A program made the translations under genes and the position numbers. A stretch of DNA of 16,039 nt from Stephanodiscus triporus. Lineage: Eukaryota; Bacillariophyta; Thalassiosirophyceae; Thalassiosirales; Thalassiosiraceae. Location of the stretch: assembly GCA_036939755.1 (NCBI GenBank), contig JALLAZ010003685.1, positions 1 through 16,039 of the forward strand. The letters run 5' to 3'. Below, in pieces: positions 1 to 7,400 of this stretch. A model generated the notes under the pieces. That model did not search any database and was not told the DNA's origin. It worked only from the letters and a program-made list of their open reading frames with translations. The stretch's first letter is position 1, and every line of letters starts with the position of its first letter.

Positions 1-1001
1 GCAAAGATAAGAAACATGCGTCAGACCTCTCTCCATACCCTGTGGAACTGATCGCTTTCCAACCCCTCGATGGGGCCGACAATCAATTTGGCCAACTTCA
101 TCGGAAGATCAGTGACCATCCTTATAAGGAAGCTGGTATTAAAGGTTTCACACCTCCCACACCTTTTCGGGTCCCGGCCAATTTCGCCACGACGGCGGAT
201 GCTCTTGCATTCCGGTGGCCTACGTTGGCCGAACTCAATGATGAGCTATGCCCCTATCCTTGGTCTTGCGAGGACGAATTAAATCAATACCAATCCGACG
301 ACGACTCCCTCCGTACCGTGCCAGGGTTCTACACAGGCCCGCCACCCTCCGCCCCGCTACCTATTGCCCCAACGATCCCTCCGGCAGCCATCCTTGCTCA
401 ACAGATTGTGAAAAGTTCTGACAAGCTTTTCTTCATATCCCACGGCATTGGCGCTGGCGACGTCCGTGAATGGCGGCTCGTTCGCGTTGCATTGGAAGCT
501 ACCATGGCGACTTATTCTTCATGCCTCGTCGACGGCCGGTACCTCGTTGACTTCTACATCTCTCATCCTTCGGACTATCGCTATAACGCCATCAATCAGC
601 GTTTCTGGTTGCAGTATCACAGCAGGGAGGACATTCAAGCCCATTCGACATCGGCCAATACTCATTTAGTCCGCCCTTCGGATTCCTCCGAAACCTACGC
701 TGTTCGACACAAACTCCTTCCCTTTCGCAAATGTATCAATCTGACTCATACAGACACCTACATCCACGGTCCCTTCGATTTTGCAACCGTCAATAAACGA
801 AAGACTCGCGACAGAATCAGTCAACTCGAGTGGGATATACTCAAATCCCACTGCAATCTCTATCACAACCCCCTTCCACGTTTTGATGTGCCGACATACT
901 CTGTTCATGTCGATGCCGGCGCTCATACGTCCTTCTACTGCGCTACTTTGGCATCTGCACTCACTTGTCAGGGCAGCGCGGACATCACACCCACCAGTTA
1001 G
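1..1001 (+). CDS. Pol C-terminal tail, partial (copy A)
   Basis: An open frame runs from base 3 to the TAG at 999-1001, giving about 332 residues with no start of its own because the 5' part is outside the window. It starts inside the last residues of the integrase C-terminal module (KDKKHASDLSPYP) and continues into the tail found after integrase in copy B. The tail has a Pro-rich linker (around 330-385, TGPPPSAPLPIAPTIPP) and then a globular-looking segment (about 410-640) with the motif VREWRLVRVALEATM and the stretch DGRYLVDFYISHPSDYRYN. I do not know a named domain for this tail. Changes between A and B are mostly synonymous or conservative, and the one length difference (near 300) is 3 nt and keeps the frame, so the tail has probably been under protein-level selection. 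Confidence 0.85.
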   Translation, partial: KDKKHASDLSPYPVELIAFQPLDGADNQFGQLHRKISDHPYKEAGIKGFTPPTPFRVPANFATTADALAFRWPTLAELNDELCPYPWSCEDELNQYQSDDDSLRTVPGFYTGPPPSAPLPIAPTIPPAAILAQQIVKSSDKLFFISHGIGAGDVREWRLVRVALEATMATYSSCLVDGRYLVDFYISHPSDYRYNAINQRFWLQYHSREDIQAHSTSANTHLVRPSDSSETYAVRHKLLPFRKCINLTHTDTYIHGPFDFATVNKRKTRDRISQLEWDILKSHCNLYHNPLPRFDVPTYSVHVDAGAHTSFYCATLASALTCQGSADITPTS

Positions 1002-1080
1002 CGTCGAACCGGTGACAAAAGGTCCTGGTCTCTGCTTACGCCCCCGATTTTTTTCTTTTCTTTTTTATACCATACAATTT
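1002..1080 (+). other. 3' untranslated stretch with candidate purine tract and T-rich/TATA block
   Basis: Between the Pol stop and the LTR-like junction there is a short purine-rich run, GACAAAAGG (1014-1022), and then a C run and a T-rich tract ending in TTTTATACC (about 1044-1071). Both are also present after copy B (10017-10074). The purine run is the only candidate for the polypurine tract that primes plus-strand synthesis. It lies about 60 nt upstream of the TGAGGG box chosen as the LTR start, so either the LTR really starts near 1023 or the primer tract is displaced. If the LTR starts at 1023, the TATA-like box falls inside U3, where a promoter is expected. Confidence 0.4.
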
Positions 1081-1269
1081 TGAGGGCACCTACAGGGTGT
1101 GACGAGCAGCTTGTTGCTGCGACTCAATGAAGCATCTATCTCTTCCATCCCACTTTTCCTTCCTGACTGAACGAGACTGTTGCCTTGTGCATGATACACA
1201 CTTCTCCACTTTTCCGCCTAGCAGAGTGTGACTCGGAGAGCCTCGTCAACTATTTTTTGGGTCACTTAA

Positions 1270-1310
1270 GGGACTTGGTCCCTAGTGCTAGGCGGGACTG
1301 GCTTCCCGCC
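1270..1310 (+). promoter_or_regulatory. Paired perfect hairpins in the LTR centre
   Basis: Two short perfect stems lie back to back. GGGAC/GTCCC has a 3-nt loop (1270-1282), and GGCGGGA/TCCCGCC has a 6-nt loop (1291-1310). A near-palindrome, CCTAG-TG-CTAGG (1281-1292), overlaps both and could compete with them. All of this is identical in the next LTR (10279-10319). If transcribed, the stems could act in RNA dimerisation, packaging, 3'-end formation or strand transfer. The sequence does not show which. Confidence 0.5.
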
Positions 1311-1376
1311 AGATCCACTTCAAGCCGAACTTTCTCGTGACGTCGATGTGGTGATGGATCTTAGTGTGTAGTTCTC

Positions 1377-1382
1377 AATAAA
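1377..1382 (+). promoter_or_regulatory. AATAAA polyadenylation-like signal in the LTR
   Basis: AATAAA lies 25 nt before the inferred LTR end. That would place the R/U5 boundary close to the LTR end and leave a very short U5. The next LTR has GATAAA at the same place (near 10388), a weaker match, so the call rests on position and on one copy only. Confidence 0.35.
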
Positions 1383-1413
1383 CTAACACACTTCCTTCAT
1401 CCCCTCATCTAAG

Positions 1414-1427
1414 TGGTGCCCCATGAA
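1414..1427 (+). other. Primer-binding-site-like box (copy B)
   Basis: TGGTGCCCCATGAA starts with the TGG expected to pair with the CCA end of a tRNA and sits 6 nt after the LTR end. Copy C has TGGTGCTCCATGAA at the same place. I cannot assign the tRNA without the host tRNA set. The box contains an ATG (1423) that opens a 30-codon leader frame ending at 1515. Copy C has an equivalent, shorter frame (10432-10491). Confidence 0.45.
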
Positions 1428-1498
1428 ATTGATCGACTCACGCTCAATTTCCGCTCTCCCCCCCTCGTTCTTTCTCCGGAGGAGGGGTCCCGGTCCCT

Positions 1499-1806
1499 CG
1501 TTCCACTCCTGCTGATCGCTCGAGGACCCTGCGTCTTCGGAACGCTCGCCGGCTTCGTCTCCGCTTCGAAGGCTCTCACCTCCGTGTGGCCGCCGACGCT
1601 GTCGCTGCCCGAGGACCTCGCCGCAGCCTCCGGATCCAGCATCAGGTCGACAACGCCCCCCTCCTACACCAAGGTCTTCCACCGTGGTATCGCCTAGTCC
1701 TCTTTGGCGAACCCGGGTATTTCAAGGACGACGAACCTCCGCCCGACGGCTACCTCATCATCGTCACCCACGATATCGACGAGGACTTCAGTGACTACTT
1801 ACCACC
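1499..1806 (+). pseudogene. ORF0 remnant upstream of gag (copy B), start lost
   Basis: The frame beginning CGT at 1499 translates to a protein that aligns along its length with the intact ORF0 of copy C. Shared blocks include GPRRSLRIQ, PPWYRL, LFGEPGYF and PPDGY, and both have an acidic end. One 3-nt length difference (an extra Ala after DN) keeps the frame, which argues for coding ancestry. In B the ATG and the AT-hook start are missing, and the region before 1499 is 2 nt shorter than in C, so upstream residues are in another frame. The terminal stop is also missing, so the frame runs past the gag ATG. It is best read as a disabled copy. Confidence 0.5.
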
Positions 1807-4218
1807 ATGTCAAGCCCCACTGTCCTCGCTATCCGCTCCAGCTCTACGCGTTTCGCCCCTCGCAAGGCCAAAATCGTGAGCATTGGTAAAACCTCCATTT
1901 CCCTCTATCCAAAGTTCGACGCTTCCATGTCGGACCCGGAGAAAGCCATGGCCTTTCAGCAGAACAAGACGGCCCTCTCCTCGGCCGACCTCGATCAGAA
2001 GGAACGCATTCTCGCCCTCGCTGATCGGCTGGATCTCATGCTTATGGCGGAGTCAAGTCTCGCCGATTGGGAGCGGAAACTTTGCCAGAACTGGGCCAAC
2101 TTTGCCAACTTGTCCATCCTTTCATGGCACAGCGTAAACGGTGCCATCCTCAACAACACCGCGACGGCCGCCGATGCCTCTGTCCTCCTTCCCGTGCAAA
2201 GCGGGGCAACCAACGCCTGCCGCTCGTCCGGTGTCAAATTTGTCCGCATTCAGCTCGCCCTTGACTACGCGGACCTAAATCGGGTCAACCCCACGCCGAA
2301 TTGCTTGCTGCGCGGAGAATACTACATCCAACTTCCGCAGGACACGGTCGATCTCACCAATGCGAATGGCAACCCCTACCGGTTGACCACATTCAACGGA
2401 CCCGCGGACCTTCGCACCCTAGCCATGGCCGACATCAGGCGCATCATTCTCGATGTGACCCATCAGGATGCCCCCTATGATCTCCTGGCACCGGTATTCA
2501 ACCTCATGTCATGCCGCACCGACAGCACGGCCATTTACGGTGAGCTGAAAAGCCAGGTTGTCCGCCTGGCCTCGCCCACCATCCATCAGCAGCTGTTTGA
2601 GGTACTCGTTCCCGGTTATTCCCTCGAGCCGCATAGCGTGCTCGATCACATCTGGCAGTCTTACGTTGATGCCGACGGCAATAAGGTCCGTCTGACTGCG
2701 CAAGTCTATTACACGTCGTTCCTCAACGCCGTCCGATCCTTTTACGACCTCGAAGAATACCCCATTGATATCGCGGGGATCTTCATGGACCATATCGACC
2801 CGTCCCTGCAGAAGGGATTCCGGATGAATTACCCGGACTTCGGCAAGGCTCGTCCGCGCGAGGCGATGGCTCAGCGCACCCTCCTTACAACCATGCTAAA
2901 CGCCCTCATCAAGACCGAGGACAGTGTTGATAACATTCTCCAGGTAGTTGGTGTTCATCGTGGCGGCGAGCAGTTCTTTTCGGGTGGCACTGCCCAGGGT
3001 TCAGGCCTCTCCTTGGCCAGTGTTGCCGAGGAGACTCTCAAGCGCTACTCTGGTGGTGATGATTCCACCAAGGGCAGCGGAGGGAGTGGCTTCATCGAAC
3101 GCAAGTGTTGGGGATGCGGGCTCCCACACCCCTGGTCCAAGAAGGAGAAGGGTAAATATGTGGTCACCTGCCCCAACGCCGACAAGCCCGGCATTCGCGC
3201 GCACGCTGCCGCCCAGATAAAGGACTTCCAGGAGCGGCGCGGGAAGAAGCATACGAAAACATCTAAGCGGAAGAACGTGAACACGCTCACCTGGGATGAC
3301 ATCCCTCAGGAGCGTCGAGCTGTACTCCTTCAGCAGCATCATGCCACTTCCGTCGTCACCACTGATGGTGCCAGCGTAGCTTCCTCGATCACCGGAGCCA
3401 CTAGTACACCTCAGCGCCCACGCAACTCCATCACCCTCCTCCAGGACGTGGTCGTCCTTACGGGCACTTCCACGCTCCCGCCTATTCCCGTCACGATCCA
3501 TAGCCCCATGGCACATATCACCCTCGCCACGGGGTCGCCCAACGAGGAGAAGGACTGCCCCAATCTCCGTTGCGTCTTTGATACTGGGGCTGCTCTAAGC
3601 ACGGCGAACCTCCACTTTATGGAAGCCGTCGTTCGCCAATTTCCCCACATACTCAAGCGGATTTACATGCCCGCCGAATACGCAGCCATAGTTCTATCTG
3701 GCATCGTCACTTCTCCCAACAACGAACCGGTCACGACGGAACTGCCGGTGGGATTCGAGATCCATTTGCCCTACATGACCAAGGACGGAAGCGAGACATC
3801 CCTCCTCGTCGCCGCAGGCCCCGACGTTGCTGTAAATCTCATTCTCGGTCTTCCATTTATCAAAGCAACTGGGATGATCGGTGACTTCGTCGACAACGTA
3901 TGCCAGGCTAAGCATCTCTTGTGTGAGCCATTCCCCATCGACTTCAAGCGCGCATCGAAGTCAATCCCTGTCTTCTCGGCCACTCAGGTTTCCAGCCAGG
4001 TTCACGACGATCGGGATACCACCCATGTCCTTGCAAATATTCGGAAATTATTTCCACGTCCCGCTGATACTTCATCAGCGGCCCCTCCCGTAAAAAGTCA
4101 GAAAACTCGATTTGCTCTTACGAATCGCTGGACTCCTCCTGTTTCGTCTGACTCCTCTGCGTCAACGGATGCCAATGATTATCAACATCAGGTCCTGGGG
4201 GACCTTGGGTATTTGTGA
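1807..4218 (+). CDS. gag: Gag with zinc knuckle and aspartic protease (copy B)
   Basis: An 803-codon frame starts at an ATG with A at -3 and ends at TGA 4216-4218. The first ~420 residues are a capsid-like region. The stretch around residues 300-350 (VYYTSFLNAVRSFY, then a helix-rich part ending in FRMNYPDF) resembles retrotransposon Gag cores. Next is a zinc-knuckle variant with Cys434, Cys437, His441 and Cys455 (C-x2-C-x3-H-x13-C). A basic stretch follows, and then a retropepsin-type protease with the catalytic DTGA (Asp592) and the ILGLPF flap-end motif near residue 679. The product would assemble the particle, bind RNA and cleave the polyprotein. The stop codon lies inside a GTGAGT splice donor, so unspliced RNA gives Gag-protease and spliced RNA should give Gag-Pol. 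The start is supported by copy C, where the same ATG has a similar context. Confidence 0.9.
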   Translation: MSSPTVLAIRSSSTRFAPRKAKIVSIGKTSISLYPKFDASMSDPEKAMAFQQNKTALSSADLDQKERILALADRLDLMLMAESSLADWERKLCQNWANFANLSILSWHSVNGAILNNTATAADASVLLPVQSGATNACRSSGVKFVRIQLALDYADLNRVNPTPNCLLRGEYYIQLPQDTVDLTNANGNPYRLTTFNGPADLRTLAMADIRRIILDVTHQDAPYDLLAPVFNLMSCRTDSTAIYGELKSQVVRLASPTIHQQLFEVLVPGYSLEPHSVLDHIWQSYVDADGNKVRLTAQVYYTSFLNAVRSFYDLEEYPIDIAGIFMDHIDPSLQKGFRMNYPDFGKARPREAMAQRTLLTTMLNALIKTEDSVDNILQVVGVHRGGEQFFSGGTAQGSGLSLASVAEETLKRYSGGDDSTKGSGGSGFIERKCWGCGLPHPWSKKEKGKYVVTCPNADKPGIRAHAAAQIKDFQERRGKKHTKTSKRKNVNTLTWDDIPQERRAVLLQQHHATSVVTTDGASVASSITGATSTPQRPRNSITLLQDVVVLTGTSTLPPIPVTIHSPMAHITLATGSPNEEKDCPNLRCVFDTGAALSTANLHFMEAVVRQFPHILKRIYMPAEYAAIVLSGIVTSPNNEPVTTELPVGFEIHLPYMTKDGSETSLLVAAGPDVAVNLILGLPFIKATGMIGDFVDNVCQAKHLLCEPFPIDFKRASKSIPVFSATQVSSQVHDDRDTTHVLANIRKLFPRPADTSSAAPPVKSQKTRFALTNRWTPPVSSDSSASTDANDYQHQVLGDLGYL

Positions 4219-4417
4219 GTGTCATCCTCGACCACGACCGGGTCACTTCGACACACTTCTCTCGCGCAAGCACGTCAGCATGGACGTTTGGCTTGTCGCG
4301 CTCCCGTTTGATAATCATTGAGTACTAAGGAAATATTTTTTCAGCCGTCATCATCTTGACAGGACTTCTCACGGCTGTATCTACTTCCGCGCACTCACTC
4401 ACCATGTTCTCTCTCAG
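4215..4417 (+). other. Probable spliceosomal intron joining Gag to Pol (copy B)
   Basis: A perfect donor, GTGAGT (4215-4220), overlaps the Gag stop. A pyrimidine-rich acceptor, TTCTCTCTCAG, ends at 4417. Joining 4214 to 4418 makes one TTG codon and continues directly in the Pol frame, giving a polyprotein of about 2,660 residues. A nearer acceptor at 4344 follows a TACTAAG box, but the frame it opens hits a stop near 4590. Copy C keeps the donor and acceptor and the in-frame result, although its intron is 204 nt. Alternatively Pol could be made separately from the ATG at 4404, which is inside the intron and has a CACC context. Confidence 0.6.
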
Positions 4418-7400
4418 GAAACCTTCCCTAAAGCCGTCATCATACTCCATCACATCCGCAGCAACGCCTTCACCGCCGACGGCGCCTCCTCCTGGCGACA
4501 TCATTCGCGTGGCTGCGAAAGGCAAGGGCGGCCGCCGACGGGTAAAAAACGTCTTCGCCGACGACCGCGGTTATCCGGATCTAACCGACGACCATGACAC
4601 TCTCCTGCACAACATCGACGGCGGTCCTGTTCTTCGACGGTTACGGCACCCAGCCCCGCCTCTCGATGAGGTGGACCCATCCTTCAATTTCGCATTCGAC
4701 GAAACCGTCCACGGTGACCGCCTTCGCCAGCTGCTCGACCTCTCCCATCTAGACAACGCCCTCCAGACCAGGATATACGCACTTATCAAGAAATACTGGT
4801 CTGTGTTCGACGACCGAGGGGTATGGGTGCCCGTAAAAAATTACGAGTGCGTAATCGACACGGGCCATGCACCCCCTATCGCTGTCAAGAACATTCGATA
4901 CGGTCCGAAGGAACTCCCCATCATGCGGAAGGCCATCGCCGGACTCGAAAAGGTTGGGCACATCCGTCAGATGCACGACGGTCGCTGGCTATTTAAGTGC
5001 GTCTTAGCCCCAAAACCCCATCAAGAACACATTCGTGACATCAACGACTTCGTTTGGCGCTTCTGCGTCAATTATCAGCCATTGAACTCCGTGACCAGGA
5101 TCATCGCCTACCCAATTCCGCGTTGCGACTCCGCCGTCTCCATCGAATTCGGTAATGGTCAGTTCTTATGGCTTTTTGATGCTCCGTCTGGTTACCATCA
5201 GCTAGCTGTCTCCCCCGCCAGCCAGGAAAAGCTTGCCTTTCAGGGACCCGACGCCATCAAATGGACTTACACCGTCATGCCCTTCGGGCCGACCAACGGT
5301 CCCGCTACCTTCATCAGCATGATCTATGATCTTGACAGCCAATGGAAGGCTCTCGCCGCCTCCGTAGGCATCACCATCGGCGACGAGACTAACACACGCA
5401 TCATTGTCGATGATATCGTCAATCATGGCCCTACGGTTGACATTTCACTCCTCTACATGGAATGTCAACTCAGGATATGCCAGGCTTATCGTCTTTCCCT
5501 CAGCCTCAGAAAGAGCTTCATCTTTCCGGCGCGTTTTGAGTTCGTTGGTAATGATGTCTCCCCCGACGGCAATCGGCCAGCCCAGTCAAAACACGATCTT
5601 CTCCGGTCATGGCCTTCTCCAACGATCGTTCGGGACATCGCTAAATTCATCGGATTTGTCCAGTTCTACAGCCTCTACATCCATCACTTCGAACTCCGCG
5701 TTGCTCCTCTCCGCGAGATCACCATAAAATCAGAATACACTGACCCCGTCGCCCCGTTGTGGAATGACGCGGCTCAGCGTTCTATGGCCGATCTTAAAGA
5801 GGCTATCCTCTCGGACCCTTGTTTGATGCGCTTCAATCACAACCGTCTTGTCGTGCTCCGTACCGACTTCTCCTCCCAAGGCTTTGGCTTCGTCGTTAGT
5901 CAACCAGGGACGGACGAGAGTTCTGAAGCTGCAATGGTCGCATATCGTTCCGGCTCTGATTTCGCCTTCATGACCAAAGAGTCCACGGGCGTACTGCGGC
6001 CCGTGGCATTTGGCGGACGACGGTGCCGCGGCAACGAAATCCGACTTCACTCCCACCTCGGGGAAGGCTTCGCGGGTGACTGGGCTATCAACAAAAATCG
6101 TCATATGCTATTTGGCACGAGATTCGTTTGGGTCACCGACTGTTACGCCATCCGCTTCATTCTTTCCTACGATGGCAATAATCCCGCAGTTCTTCGACTC
6201 CAAATGCGCCTGATGTGCTGGGACATGGACATCGTCCATCGCAACGACATTTACCTGACCGATGCCGATTACTGGTCACGCCTCGGCGCGGACATATCCT
6301 TTGACCCGCTGTTTAAGGAGTACCTCGACTTCGATCGCGGCCTACGAGAGAAGTTCCCGGCACCAACCAGCCTACCCATGTTGCCTGAGAACATGCCTTA
6401 TTATCGTGGCCCGCGGGTTGTTCCGCCACCATCCGCCGACGCGCAGCCGACCGACATCGACCACCAACAATCCTTATTCGCTCGAATTCTACAGCCGCGC
6501 GATGGCCTCAGCCACCTCTCTGTTCACCCTGTTACATTTGGCGAATTGGACGTCGTCACGCCATCCACTGGACACGCCTCTAGAAATCACGAATTTCCGT
6601 GTTACGCCCAGCAAGTCCTGCGCTTCAGTTGGGCTGTCTATTCCTTTGGAGGCGGTCACTTCGCCTCGACCATCTCATCTCAGCCCCTCCCTTTCCAGGT
6701 CAAGCTGGCCTGCGATCAATACGACTGCGGTCGCGCACTTTTCAGGGAATTCCTTCACTGCAGACAGATCTTTGAGCACGGCAAAGATATGCTCCATCAC
6801 ATCCGCTCCTCTGGCGATTGCTCCCAAATCCATGGATATCTCATCCATTCTCTTCAGTTTCGGGATAGCGACACAACTTTGCACTTCTGGCAATTGCAGG
6901 CCTCCATCGTGGCGGAGCTCCGTGCTCTTCGCTCTCTACAGGTCATCGTTGCGATTGTGCTCACTGATCACGACGGCAAATGCGTCAAATCCTTCGCCAA
7001 CGCACTGAAATCGGCTGGATGGTGCCTGACATCCACTGAGACGTCATTCCCAACCCACGGCGACACGATCTCAGGAACATGCCGCATCCTCATCGGGGTA
7101 CATACATCGTGTGCGCCTACAATCGAACCTCTCCACTTGAAGACTCCTCCTCCAGTGCCGCCACGACCCCTCGGTCTGTCGCTCTGGGAGCCATTTAATC
7201 GTACGGAGCATTCCGTCTCACTCGCGATGGATGACAACGATTTCATGCGCCAAGATGTCAAACTAACAGCCACATTGCCTCCACCCAATCTTACACCTCC
7301 TCCTGGTGTGTTGCTCAAATATTTCCTCCATGGTTGTCACTCGGACGAATCCATGCTCGCCGGCGCGGCAGTGATATCCTCCGATGGTCTCTGTCCACCC

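Larger units (their letters stand above)
1..1407 (+). mobile_element. Copy A: 3' end of a Ty3/gypsy-like LTR retrotransposon
   Basis: The first base of the window aligns with position 9001 of copy B, so this segment is the last third of an integrase-containing Pol, a short untranslated stretch and the junction LTR shared with copy B. Similarity to copy B continues without a break through the stop codon, the T-rich tract and the LTR. Only substitutions and small indels separate them (about 5% in the first 300 bases by eye). The rest of copy A lies upstream of the window, so its integrity cannot be judged. The 3' boundary given assumes the LTR ends at the CCCTCA box. Confidence 0.85.
1081..1407 (+). 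repeat. LTR-like junction between copies A and B
   Basis: This 327-bp block starts TGAGGG and ends CCCTCA, a 6-bp inverted repeat with the canonical TG...CA ends. A TGG primer-binding-like box follows 6 nt after it. The equivalent block occurs between copies B and C (10084-10416, 333 bp) with the same ends. It holds an AATAAA box near its 3' end and a strongly conserved centre with two hairpins. It would act as the 3' LTR of copy A and the 5' LTR of copy B. The exact ends are inferred: in a tandem array the whole unit repeats, so the LTR cannot be delimited by comparing copies. A start near 1023, just after the purine run, is the main alternative. Confidence 0.5.

Noticed and set aside
666..926. 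Open frames on the minus strand and in other frames over Gag and Pol
   Set aside because: They are shadows of the high-GC codon pattern of the sense genes, have no recognisable domains, and their ends shift between copies.
1084..1421. Self-priming (Tf1-like) by pairing of GGGCACC at the LTR start with GGTGCCC in the primer box
   Set aside because: Only 7 bases pair in B, and one pair becomes G-U in C. The GGGCACC would have to be at the RNA 5' end, which is not shown. Chance is sufficient.
1423..1515. Short leader frame starting inside the primer box as a real gene
   Set aside because: The frame is 30 codons in B and 19 in C, with different ends and little conserved beyond the first residues. 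It could affect translation but is not supported as a protein.
4215..4344. Shorter intron using the CAG at 4344 after a TACTAAG box
   Set aside because: The box and pyrimidine tract look good, but joining there opens a frame that is not Pol and stops near 4590. The box is also changed in copy C. The acceptor at 4417 gives the in-frame result in both copies.
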